A DNA stretch of 64,000 bases from Ectocarpus siliculosus (Eukaryota; Sar; Phaeophyceae; Ectocarpales; Ectocarpaceae). The first letter of the stretch is position 1, and every line of letters starts with the position of its first letter. A program made the translations under genes and the position numbers. The stretch spans positions 1,040,158-1,104,157 of the forward strand of contig FN648707.1 in the NCBI GenBank assembly GCA_000310025.1, given 5' to 3'. This document shows positions 44,931-56,635 of this stretch, piece by piece. The notes below the pieces were generated by a model, which saw nothing but the letters and a program-made list of their open reading frames with translations, made no database searches and was not told the origin of the DNA.

Positions 44931-47900
44931 CTATCCAAGTTCTGGCCGGTCCAGGAAGGACTTGGCCAGCCTCAAAGTCTCCGTAGGATTGTCAGCATGG
45001 ACCCAATGCCTGTCCAAGAACGAAAAATGAGGGATGACGTTGACGTCTTCAGCTCACAAAATTTCCCAAGAAACATCCATCTACTACGTAATGCTGGATC
45101 ACAAGAGGTTTTCAATCCCCACAAATTTCAGAAACATCATCGTCTACAATTGCCAAATTTTGGTTGTCACAAGATTCTAAGGTAGTTTTCCTCGGGCGTC
45201 CTAAAACTAGAGAGATGAGGATTACCATGGCACTATATAGGAAGTTTCCGGATAATCGCTTCAACGTGAATGTGAAAGAGCCAAACAAATGAAAAAAAGG
45301 AGCGAAGATGGCCACGACCGATCGTATGGTTCAACACTCGATCGGGAGTACTGCTATCTCACAACAGTGATTTTCTAAGGCCGCGACACATCTACCAACA
45401 TCTCCCTACCCAGGTACAGTCTATCGTCCACCTATGGTAGAGTCTCGTCTGTGACCATTCACTCACCCTGCGCCCTTGATGGTGCTGACGACAAACCGCG
45501 GGAAAAGCTTGCCAATCTCCTTCAGGTGCTGTGATCGGATGTACCTGGAGTTGCCGCCGGCGACGAACAGGGCCTACGAAGAAAAACGACAGAAGGCCAA
45601 GAGCTAAACACGGGAGATGGAGGTGCACATACACAAAAATAAACATGAGGTCTCAAAAGTACGAGATCGGGTGTGTGTGGGGGTGAAACGCATTCGCCTG
45701 GGTCAAACAGGAGGAAGGCCGCCCAGGAGGTCTGATTCTTTCTCCACCTGCATTCAGCAGGTTGTGAGATCTCAAGCTAACAGCATGGACAAGCTACGCG
45801 TCGTCAGGAACGCAAAGCGGTCAGCACCCCAAGCGAAATCGAAATGATAACTTTGAATGCATATAAGTGATCCCGCCGGAGTCGGCTCATGAGAGCGCAG
45901 TGCCATCAAGGGGTGATCATGCAAGATGAAAATAGAAACAGGTAGTAAACCAACCCGCAGCTGGCTGCCGGCTGCGGTGTACCGTTCCTCAAGCTCTACG
46001 GCTTTCACAGCTGACGCGTTTGTGCCTCGAACATCCCAGCGAACCTCAACAAACCAAGAAAGAAGAATCGTATATTTGGAGACAGTCGTACACCAGGGAA
46101 AGCAAAACAGCACAGAAACTTCCAGAACGAAGCAGAAGACCAGTATAACCACCATCGGCGTCACTCACGTCTCCCTTGTAAGCCCCAAGCTCATCCGCAT
46201 CACCGTCACCCCTCCCACCCCCTTTGAGGCGCCCATCAATCTCTTCTTGGTGCCGCTTGCCCGAGTCGAATTGAGCCAGCACCCCCATGGAGCGCTGGAT
46301 GGCGTCGATGTTGATCCTCCAAGCCCACCCCCCACTAGCTGGGTCCTTGTCAAGGTTGGTTACCGCGAAAGCTCTCAGGGCTGGATCCACGATATCCTTA
46401 GCGAGAAGCTGGGGTATTCGTCGGGATATACGCAGCGAGGCACGCAAAAGGAGACCCACGGAGAGCAAAAACACGCGAAACGTTGACCGATCGACAGCCA
46501 AAGTTCACAAAAACACAGACGTGTACACAACGATTTTCACAGGGAGTGTTACCTTCTGTGGTGGTTCTTGTGGACAGTCTGTGGGTATTGATGGCAACAG
46601 CTCCGGGCGAATCGGGATCACGAACACTCAATGAAACGGGGATGCTTGACGCGGTGGAACTAGTTCGGGCGGGCGTCGACTCCGTAAAGAGGCGAAAACT
46701 GGACGCCGCACACCGACCAGGGGAGATGTTCGAGGTGGAAAATAGTGCTCCTCTTGTGGAGTGTGTGAGTTTCGGTGAACGCCCCGTATCAGCCAGACAA
46801 CGCCAGATAATAAAAAAAAAGGACCACATCATGCTCGGGAACGGCTAAAACGGCGTTCATTGTCAAATTTTGATCTAAATGCCCCGCCGATTACCGTAGA
46901 AGGTGACGACCACTCCAACCAACATGCCGAGAAACAACAACAAATAGAACCGCCGGAGCAAACCAAGACAGCCATTTATCCACTCACCCAGCAATAGAAA
47001 ACACAATAGCAGCGTCCCAACAGCAGGTAGCGATAACCTCGACCAATTCAACTCAAGTAAATACTTCACCCCACCAGCGCCGGAAACCAATACCAGAAAC
47101 GTGCACAACGAAGAACGAAAGTGTGAAAAAAGCAACCGCAAGCGAACAATCGACCGGTTTGCACGAAATCCTGACCGAAAAGGGCTGTTGCAACGCCGTA
47201 ACATTAGAAGCTAGACAGGCACCGCCTATTCTCTGCGGGCATGCTTGCAGGTGGAAGTCACCAGACAACATGCTTCGAAGACTGGCAATGCGACCAAGCA
47301 CAAAATTCAGCTGCGTACAAAAATACCTCGAATCTGTGTTTCATGATTTCACACCTCGTCGGCATCTCTCCTGCTGGTCACCCCTTCCAGCGGCATCTTG
47401 TGAATGGCCTCGATTATCTTTTGCGTTTCCCCCCAGTTTGTTGCGTCCACCCTGGCCGATCGTGGCAGCGGAGTCATCAGGGTGCGAAACCACCTCTCAT
47501 ACATGTTGCTATTCGCAGGAAGGCCAACGTGCAGGGTTCGGAAGCAGATGAAGGTTTCGCGTCTGTGAGCGTCATCTCGACCGCACCCGTGTGCCGGCCG
47601 TTCGCTTGCAAGCACACACGTACACCATGCAATTGCTCGCGGTCACCGCTGGTACCTTGGACACGTGTGGCGCACAAAAGAGAAACCCAATCACGTCATG
47701 TCCACTCCATTCGTATTGTTTTAGACGTACCGTCATAGTGGTTACCTACAGCTACAGATGCGGGGGTGTTCTGGCGACAAAGCTACTATCCTGGGGGTAG
47801 GAAAACCATCAACGAGACGTTCCTGGTGCTGCAGAAACAAGGCACGTTACCGTGCGGAGAGTGCGGTCTGGTGTATCGCACGTACAACTTGGAAGGGTAA

Positions 47901-49540
47901 AGACACTACAGTATATCCCAAACAATGTGCCTCCACAGGAACGGCAACAATATTATCCCACGGCTAAAAGTCATGCAGACGACTATTATAGGACTGTCAA
48001 CTCAACAGAAAGCAAGCATTCTTCGAAAAGTGGCGCGATACCACGCTTCTGCGGGACAGAGGGCCGCGACTGAATGAGGCGCACGTAGAAAATCAGTCAA
48101 CGACGAAGACGCGAGAGACAAGCGGAAACAGTTCGACTCTCCCATCTCACATCGAGTAGCTGACGGGGGCAATGTCCATGACGACCAGCCCCTTCACTAC
48201 TTGAGGGTGAAGCAGCGCCGTCATGGCGGCGGCCTTTCCTCCCATGCTGTGCCCAATCAACACCGCCTCTGACAGTCCCTTGCATAACAAAAACCAATGG
48301 GAAAGATAAATGTTTTGCCGTAGTTGGACATGTATTTTGTCGTTGTTGGCCCTGGTATGCATACATGTACCGTCACAAGAAAATCACAAGGCGGAGGTAT
48401 AGTAACAAGGTGGGTAGCTCGCACGGGGGTATGCGGCAGCAGCCCTGGCTGTATATCCTTGCCGAATGATGTGTCCAGAAAAATCGGTGATGCGTGAATA
48501 ATGACGTGATAACCCTCCATGTAGAACACAAAAACACCCAGTGTAGAAAACCCGTCGTACAGACGAGCAACGCCACAAACCCGCAACGCGTTCACCTTGT
48601 CCGCCAAAAACCCAAGAACATCGTTCGCCATGTCGACGTACGTCATGCTATCGTGGTGAGAACTTGCTCCATGGTTGCGCATGTCAACCGCGAAGACTCT
48701 TCTCTCCTGATCCAGACTCTACGTGAGCCACGGCAGTGAGAAAAGGCGGGATAAGGGGGGGTCCGCGGTTTCGCGCGATGCAGGTGGAGGTGGAGCGAGC
48801 TGAGCGGAACGGCCGGCGTCCTGAGTACGGTTCGCGCTGTGTCGATGTAGACATGCCGATGTCGTTGAATAATGGTCTATCCATACGAAAAACATCTCAA
48901 ACGGGGGTGTTTTCTTGAATTTTTTGCATTTTTTGTTTGGGTATGGGGAGAACACGTAGAGAGGCAAAACGCCGCGGTTGAGACCTTCGCCAGCACCTAC
49001 AGCCCGTTCTATTGACATCCTGACGACATACACTGTACAGTACTCGCAAATAATCACGACTTCCAACTTGCGATCATTCTCTCCCAACCCTTTTCATATG
49101 TTTCGCAGCAGCCTAGGCAATGCGTAGATGGGGTTCAAAACGCTGCAAGGGTTCGACATTCAAGGGGGAAAGCGTAAAACAAGCGGGAAGCCGTGCGGAT
49201 ATAATGTAGCACACGTGCATGTCTTGCTTACCTTAACGAGCTTCGCTCCCCAGCCCTGAAAGTTGCGCGAGTTCCCCAGCAAGCCGTGCATGATTACAAC
49301 CGGCGTGAACGAGCTGCTGCTGGCGCTGGGGTTGAAGTCGATGCTCTCCAGCTTGGCCGCGCCGGCCGGTCTCGCGACCTTCTTCTTCGTCGAGGAGGAC
49401 AACACGGCAGCGCCCGCGCTCATACTGGGTCCGCCGCTACGCCTACCGCTGTGGTCGATACAACTGCCTTGAGTGGCCGTTGTCCGGCCACGGCCATTCC
49501 ACGACCCTGTGGGAAAGGAGAAAATACGAAGAAGTTGCAT
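44931..49540 (-). CDS. ABHD11: ABHD11-like alpha/beta hydrolase, seven exons
   Basis: Model: complement(join(44931..45009, 45467..45573, 46169..46408, 47355..47451, 48151..48278, 48596..48718, 49232..49540)), 1083 nt, 360 aa, all phases agree. The oxyanion-hole region is VVIMHGLLGNSRNF (His85-Gly86). DMRNHG follows, and the nucleophile elbow is GHSMGG with Ser155. The family blocks LRAFAVTNL and GGNSRYI are present, and the catalytic His is in GHWVH (His336). The first 40 residues are rich in Arg, Ser and Thr and nearly free of acids, which suggests a mitochondrial targeting peptide, as known for ABHD11. ABHD11 in animals is a serine hydrolase that protects the 2-oxoglutarate dehydrogenase complex; whether that holds here is unknown. 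A hydrophilic, Gly- and Asp-rich insertion of about 30 residues precedes the GGNSRYI strand. The gene is divergent from the phosphatase gene. Confidence 0.93.
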
Positions 49541-50626
49541 GGCGTCCACGTGCCACGGGGGTAAATACGCACTGTTAACATCAATGCAAGGCCAAGGGAA
49601 TGCGGCGAACCTCTACAACTCCTTCCGCCTTAGAAGCGCTCTGTGACATGGGCATCGTTGTCGTTGGAGGGGATAGTCTGCATCAGTGTAGGTTACGCGG
49701 AGGAACTCCCCAACAAAAGTTGTCAATACTAGACCCAGCCATGGGCAGCACTCGGTACACCCTTCACTCTGGCCCTCCTTAGTGTCCAGGGTTTTGCACA
49801 AACCTGAGGTAAACGAAGAGCTGCTGCGTACAGGGGCAATGAAGCTGAAACACATGGGGCGCGTCGAAGGAAAACCTGACAGTCCCGCCGAGCGGCACCT
49901 GGATTACCGGGGGTGGATAAATGCATACCAACACAGAGCAAAGGCGATGTTATAGCAAGCAGTGCGTTGAGGGAAGGGCTTGATGGCCCAAGCACATTGC
50001 CTCCGGTGATCTTGGCGTTGAACCTACGAAGACTGTGCTGCACAGCGCTGCTGCCGGCTGCTGCCGACATCATGACCATCGCTGAATATGCTGCGGAAAG
50101 AGGCACGTGCTGCTCTATTTTTGGAACTTTTTCGTCGCGTCATCGCAAGTGGCAACCCTCAGGCTTGTACCCAAAAGGCACCCGATGCACCCCCGAGACG
50201 TGGTGGCTTCACCTGGCAATTATTGCAGCCATCTTGAGAAATCGTACAAGCTGTCGCACCATCACGCGTCGCGCTCCGGTTGCTGTAACCAGATTACTGT
50301 GTACCTTGCTCGGGAGCGACGACGCGACGACTTGCGACTACACGGGAGGGGGCTCGCATTGGGATACCCGTTGGGGGGGTAGAGAGACCCGACGTGCTCA
50401 TTGGTCAGCCGATTAGCCTAACCGTCCGCCTTTATTCCGCACGTTCACCACTTCCAGCACTGCACTTGCCCTGGCGGGTTCATCAGGGAACGCAGCTGAA
50501 CAGCTGGTGGCTAGTTGAGTTGCAGCGGTTGCACTTGTGCGTCGGAACAACAACAAAGAAGCGACTCGACCTCTCCCAGATTGGATTTGGAGCTGATTTC
50601 CCCGCGTATCGTGTGCTCGGCAAACC
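49541..50626. promoter_or_regulatory. Divergent spacer between hydrolase and phosphatase genes
   Basis: The 1.09 kb between opposite start codons should contain both promoters. No named motif was recognised and no splice-bounded open frame is present. Confidence 0.45.
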
Positions 50627-53600
50627 ATGTCTAATGCTCCCCCAGTGGAGCGCTCCGGCGTCTTGATCGTGTGGGACTTTGATTGGTGAGTGCGGCCGTC
50701 CCGAAAGGATGTCATCAATTCATCGGGTGTTGAGTACATTCATAAACGTGCTGAAGGGTCGGACTGCATACTGCGGTGCGCATCACCTGTTCGTATCAAC
50801 GTACAGCTACAACTCTGCCCAACGCGCAAGCATCAGGTGTTGCGATGGTTTTAACCCCCTTACCATGCACAGAAAATTCGGCGTTCTTGCGAAATTTCTG
50901 CAATGTAAGAAAAAGAGCGAACGACGCCTGCTGAATGGATGGTGCAGACAGGTCCATCCCGGGGTGCATGTGCGAAGCTGCCTTCCCACTTGAGCCGTCT
51001 CTTGTTTATAGACAGCAACTGGCGGGAGCGTGGTAAACGGGGCACGAAAAGGAGGTTTTCAAGATATTTCTCTAGAGGGAAAACGAGACCTTCTTACTCA
51101 AGCCCTAGGTTGCTCGGTGCGTCCTATCAACGGTGGACTAGGTACTTCTTCCGCACTTGCCCCTAGTAGCGCTTTCCACCCAAGGGTAGACAGACGCGGT
51201 GCAACTTCGCTGTTGAACCCGCGGCGTAATCGCCCCGCGATTCGACCTGTTCATTACCCTCATACTCCTCCACTCTACAAAGCATCCATACTAGACTAGA
51301 GTCGTCCCTGTGTATCCTGGCACCCCCCTGCTCGAGTAGTGCAAAGGAGGAGACAATCATGCCATTCTTCGCGAGGTAAAGCAGGTGAAGAAGATGGGGA
51401 CAAAAAGTGTCCCCAAAAGGCGATCCAGCCCTAAAGGGGTTAAAGAGAGATCAACGAGCGTTCGTCGATTGTATGAAATGGGCGATTCGCATGCACATAT
51501 ATTGTCTACATGGAGTACTAATGTACACGGCTGTATGGAATGCTACCCTGCTGTACGGGTAGCACTTTGAAAACTGGAGTAAAAATACAGGGGTTAGCTT
51601 GGATTGTTTGCCGACCTCACAAGCATGTTTGTACGACTGTAGGTCTTTGGTGAACGAGAACAGCGACACTTGGGTAATCAAGCAGCTGGGACAAGAACTC
51701 ATGCCCGAGTTCCGCCGCCTCCGTGAGGAGGAGAATCTGGGTTGGACACAGATCATGAACCGGCAGATGCGGAGCTTATGGAAGAAGGGGGTAAGAGCCA
51801 AACCGTACCACGTTTTTAGCGGTGCGTCAGCTGAGATCGCAGGTAGTTATGTGCGTTCCCCTTCCGCACGACTCCTTCTGTGAACAAAGGGCACGTTCAA
51901 AGTAAAACCAGGGATATAGAGAACAGACTTGTACGGCCTACAAGTTCTTATCGGTTTCCCAAGTGCTGCTGCTGCGCAAACGACCCGATCGGCTTATTCC
52001 TAAGCTGGCAGGGTCATCGCCTCAAGCCACATTTCCGACCCTGTCGTGCCCCCGAGACACGGCGACAGACTGCGGTAGCGGGGCGTGCATGGCGACGTAC
52101 ACCGCGCCGTTCCGTGCCTCCTTGGCGTCACATTTCGAACCTTGCTACAAAATTTAGGATATTATTACCACCTGCACCCACATCAGGTGTAGCAGCTGTA
52201 TTTCCCCATCTATCTGGTGCGGCATCTATTTTAGGGGCATGCGTAACCCCTTTCACAGCGATATTTCAAAGTGCTTGCGCCTGGCATGGCGATGGAAGAG
52301 GGGCCCTGGCGCTCTACGTCTCCCCACACGTACGAGCGTCTTCCCTGCCTTCGTTCTTTTGGCGGTGCTCTGCCGCAGGTAAGCGAGAGCGAGATCAAGT
52401 GGAGCATGTCCCGCTTGCCGGTGTTCCAGAGGATGCTCGACGCGGTGTGCCTCGCGGGGAGGGTAGGGGCGCAGCAGGCGGTGGTGTCAGACGCCAACAC
52501 GGTGAGTGAGTGAGTGAGTGAGTGAGTGAGTGAGTGAGTTGTACCAAAACAACCCTCCCAAGAAGCAGGTCGGTTGCGTAATTTGTTTTGCCGGTGGGTG
52601 CTACTTCGGGAGAAGGCTTTTCTCGCTGGCCTGGCCCGTACGGATGTTTTTTTCGAGCTGTCGACGTTGTTGCTGTGGCTGTCGCTCATGGAAAGGACCG
52701 ATATATCGATGGGTCATCAACCGATTTCTTCAGACGTTTCCTGTGCTACACGTTGCGAAGCGCGTTGAATCGTCGCAGCCCCTGCGATCTCTACCGCTGC
52801 TGCTGCTGCTGCCGATGTGTTCTTGAGTGGCTCCGGAAATATGACAGCATCCCGTCTTTGTAGACGTCAACGGGCTACTGTATCTTGTGTCCTAATCGAC
52901 AACGCCGGCACGGTAGATCCTCATCCTTTTCCCGGATACACGTTTATGCCTCGTGGCGCTTCAGGTGTTTATCGAGGAGTTTCTCAAGCACCATGGGATC
53001 CGCGGTCTGATCGGAAAGGGAATCAGCACCAACAGTGGCGTTTTCACGGAGGACGGGCGGCTGGACGTGCAGCCCTACCACACCAACCAAGCGTCGCCTC
53101 ACGGCTGCAGCTTGTGTCCTCCGAATATGTGCAAAGGTGGGTCAAGCTACGAGCGGTGGGCTCTACACTTCGAAGTACATGCCAAGCGATGCGCTCACGT
53201 GCTCTCCGGCTACAAATGCGCACAGTTTTTGGTCGCGGCCGCAAGCGTGGTGTGTGAGTGTCCCTCTACCGCTTGTTTCTTGTGGAGGTTGTCAGCGTGA
53301 CGGCCTTCCTTCTCTCGCGTTGCAGGTTGAAAGGGTCTGCGGGTGGTGCCGTGATCTGCCAAACCCCCGAAGGGGCTTGCCTTCCCTCCTGTAAGGGCGA
53401 AGAAGTCTGATCCCAAGTCCCCCGATAGTCGGAACTAAAGAATCATGCCACACCCTCCCTGACGCCCAGGTAGTGTATATTCGACCACCTAGGGGGAGCA
53501 GTGTGTTCTACGGTCCTGAGACCTCGTTGGACCTTCGCAGTCAGAGAACCTTACGATAAGACCAGGCACGGGCGGTTATCGTACGACATACGGCGGCGTT

Positions 53601-54636
53601 TCTGGGAAAATGTTGGAATGTATTTTGTTGTTGCAGCGGTTCCAGCTGTTCTTCCTGTGCATGCATCCTACTGCAAACCGCGTTGGACGTGCGCAGGATT
53701 GGCATGGTCACACGCACGGCCTCGGGTTTCCTTCCAAGTCTAGACGGCGACACGTTACCCCTGTGCGAGTCACGGGTACTGCGCTGAACAGCTCTAGACG
53801 CGGCGCACTTGACTGCTGTTGACCTACCACATCACGCGGAAGCCTCGCTCCCTTGTTGCTTCGAGCTCATGTGGCTTGCCGCTGCTGTTGGTGCCGGCAG
53901 GAAGTATTGTGGAAGGCTTGCTGGCGGCTCCGGATGGAGGGGAGGACAGGGCGTTCGACAGGGTGATCTATATCGGAGACGGTGGAGGAGACTACTGCCC
54001 GGCGTTGAGGCTGAGGTAAAATTATGACTTTTTGAAGTTGGCGCGTGTACCATACTCATAGGTTTTCTGTTGGACAGGATAAGAAGTAAACCGGAAAAGT
54101 GTTCCGACACGCAAACCACTTGTTGAATTCACTTCATGAGCACCACAGGAGCCTGTGACAATACCGAGTACGCGAGTCTCATGCGGGGCGTTCTCACATG
54201 TCTGTGGCGTGTTGTTCTAGGTACATCGAGCAACAAGCTCGACGCAGAATCGCCGGTTTGCGGTGTAGGGAATAGGCCCAGAAGCGTAAAGCGATGAGGG
54301 AGGGAATCAACCCGGCATCTTTTTTTCAAGCGTTGCTGACCTGATCCATTGAATGCCGGTGCACGTATTTACATAGTAGTCATTGTAATGATGCTGACTC
54401 AATGCTCGTTCCATTTCCCCGCCCCTGTCGCGTCTACCTCGTGTTTTCCCAGACCTGGGGATTTGCTGCTGGCAAGGGATGGGGGTGAGGGGGGGCGGAA
54501 GTTCGGGCTACGAGAACGCATAGAGAAGGAGGAGGGTGGGCCGATGGCCTGTCGGGTGGTACCCTGGCAGAAAGGAGAGGATGTGTACTCGGCCTTCGAG
54601 AGCGAGCTAGTGGGGGGACGGGAAATGGCGGCCTGA
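50627..54636 (+). CDS. PHOSPHO-type HAD-superfamily phosphatase, six exons
   Basis: Model: join(50627..50685, 51643..51790, 52379..52501, 52965..53136, 53901..54015, 54453..54636), 801 nt, 266 aa, phases consistent. It is a soluble HAD phosphatase of the PHOSPHO1/PHOSPHO2 family. Members hydrolyse phosphoethanolamine, phosphocholine or pyridoxal 5'-phosphate; the substrate here is not predictable. HAD motif I is DFDWS with the nucleophile Asp17 and acid Asp19. The family usually has Thr where Ser21 stands. Motif II is the Ser of SDAN (Ser106), motif III is Lys167 in NMCKG, and motif IV is GDGGGDYCP (Asp194, Asp198). The Cys-rich CSLCPPNMC segment is typical. Length fits the family. The chosen ATG is ten codons before the conserved strand. 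The donor of intron 3 is inside a GTGA repeat. Confidence 0.95.
52502..52539 (+). repeat. (GTGA)n repeat overlapping a splice donor
   Basis: About nine GTGA units begin exactly at the 5' end of intron 3 of the phosphatase gene. Each unit is a potential GTGAGT donor four bases after the last. Only the first keeps the reading frame to the next exon unless three units are skipped. Confidence 0.9.
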
Positions 54637-56635
54637 CCGCGAGCAGTCGGCGCGGTTGCCAGCGTTGGGTCGTCGGCAACGGCGGACAGCATTTTGCCTA
54701 CAACTCGTACGTTGTGATATAACACGTGTGAACGCTTCGAAATTTGAACTGCCCACGACACCGCAGTGCAACCCTGCATAAGACTGCTACAACAAACGCA
54801 AGCGTGTGATTTAGCAGAAAAAAAACACTGCCGGACGACTTGCGGCAGCATTATCATTGCATGAACCTACTGTGCGATGGCTTGACGTTGTGTCATGCCG
54901 TACATGGCCGCGGTCGGTTCTCTGGTGCGGTCCTGAAATTCAAGCTCGATGAGCTACTACCCCGAGTTCGCGTACTACCAGGCCTCGTCAGTCCGCCTCC
55001 TCCCACCCATCTTCAGAGCTGCTACCTTGATGTAGTCTCAGGGTTGAGCATGAAAGGCTACCCACATGTCGGTTATGTAGTAGTCGGGACTAGCTGCCTG
55101 ATGACCCGGTTGACGCAAACGACGCCAACCGAAATCATTAATTGGAATAGAGGGTCGGATTTCGGACATTCTTCGCTGTTGTTGGCATCCAGACCTCTCA
55201 ACTTTTCAAAGCCATTGTCATTCGTGAGAGCGTTGTTCCACCTGCGCTGCTCTCAGGCGGGAACGCTCGAACACGGCATAAATACAATAATCTTCCCAAA
55301 GTGCATGTATGGATGTCGCACTTGTTGCGCACAACATCTGCCCCACCGCCGTGCTTTGAGAGGATCAGGACTGCCATAGATCGGTGTGCGTGGAGGGCGG
55401 GTGCGCGTGAGCTCGAAGGGCGGAGGCGCGTCGGCGCTCTTACGGAGTGCTTTCAGCCTCAACGAGAGGCAATTGAGGGTGTTTGAGAGATCGGGTACGT
55501 TGCGAAGTAGTCCGTGATGACAGCGGCCAAACAAAAACTCTTGAGAATGGGAATACATGGGTACATGGCATGCCCTCGTTGGTGCCTGTGCTACGGAGGA
55601 TGTTTGCCACCTGAGTTATCGAAAAATAGGTTCATGTGTAGACTAAGAACATACACAGTCCCATTTTCTCGTTGTTCCCGGCTTACAATGATGGGGGAGG
55701 TGCCAGAGATTTCGTGTGTGCTTAGGGAAAACTGAAGCATGGAATTGCTACACTGGTGGATTACCTACATAGGTAGCATTGCAGCCGCCATACAGCCGAC
55801 TTCCTGCAGTTGTCGCCCTCCGAAATACCACATTTGCCCATCATCTAGCTACGATTTGTTTGAGGCGATCAGACGCAATGGGATTGTTGACGCATGACCT
55901 GATCCGCTCGAACGTATACACTCCGGTCGGACGACACCAAACCAAACGGACCAAGGAACCAAGGACCAACGGTAAGCGGTGAGGTCATCGTCGCCGCGGG
56001 AGACTTGTCTGGCGAACCAGGAATGCAGTGGAAGCGAGATTTCTGTCCCTCTGCCACCCACGAGAAAACGCTCTCCCGCATGGCCGGGTCAGGTCTCTCT
56101 TGCGATGGTGCTGCCTCAGCACCGAAGGCACGGGGCAGGGTACGCGGCACCCCCATTGTTCGAGGCGATATCCAACAAAAAGTTGTATTATTGCTACACC
56201 GTCCAATCCTCCTGAATTATTCTTGGGTCTGCGAAAAGAGCCACTCAATAATAGGAACTCCCCCACCATGCTGCCCCCTTTTTTGCGCCCATCGAATAGT
56301 ACTGGACGCCTCAGATGCGGTTTCGTGTCATTCCTACTGTAGCGCATCCTTCATCAAGCCAGAAGGTTTACCAAAAGGCGACCCCAATGGCAACCCCCGA
56401 AAAACGACCCCACCAGAAATGGTGTTCCACCTGTCTTGTCATATACTTCGAAGACACTTTGTGGAATATCCCCAATACCTCTCTGTCTAACCGAGTTTCC
56501 CACTTCACTTATTATGGCTCTGGGAACAAAACTACCGAGCTTGCCACCCGCCCTCCTCACAATCGATGGCGGTCAACCAACAATCAATGTGAGCCGAACA
56601 AGAAATCAGCCGCGTTTGGAGGCGGCACGTCGCGG
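54637..56635. other. Convergent intergenic region, no gene seen
   Basis: It lies between the 3' ends of the phosphatase and coiled-coil genes. A 179-codon plus-strand frame (54840..55379) has no domain or splice support, and I read it as chance. Confidence 0.5.

Noticed and set aside
54840-55379. 179-codon plus-strand frame
   Set aside because: No family resemblance, no splice or regulatory context, and composition like the surrounding noncoding DNA.
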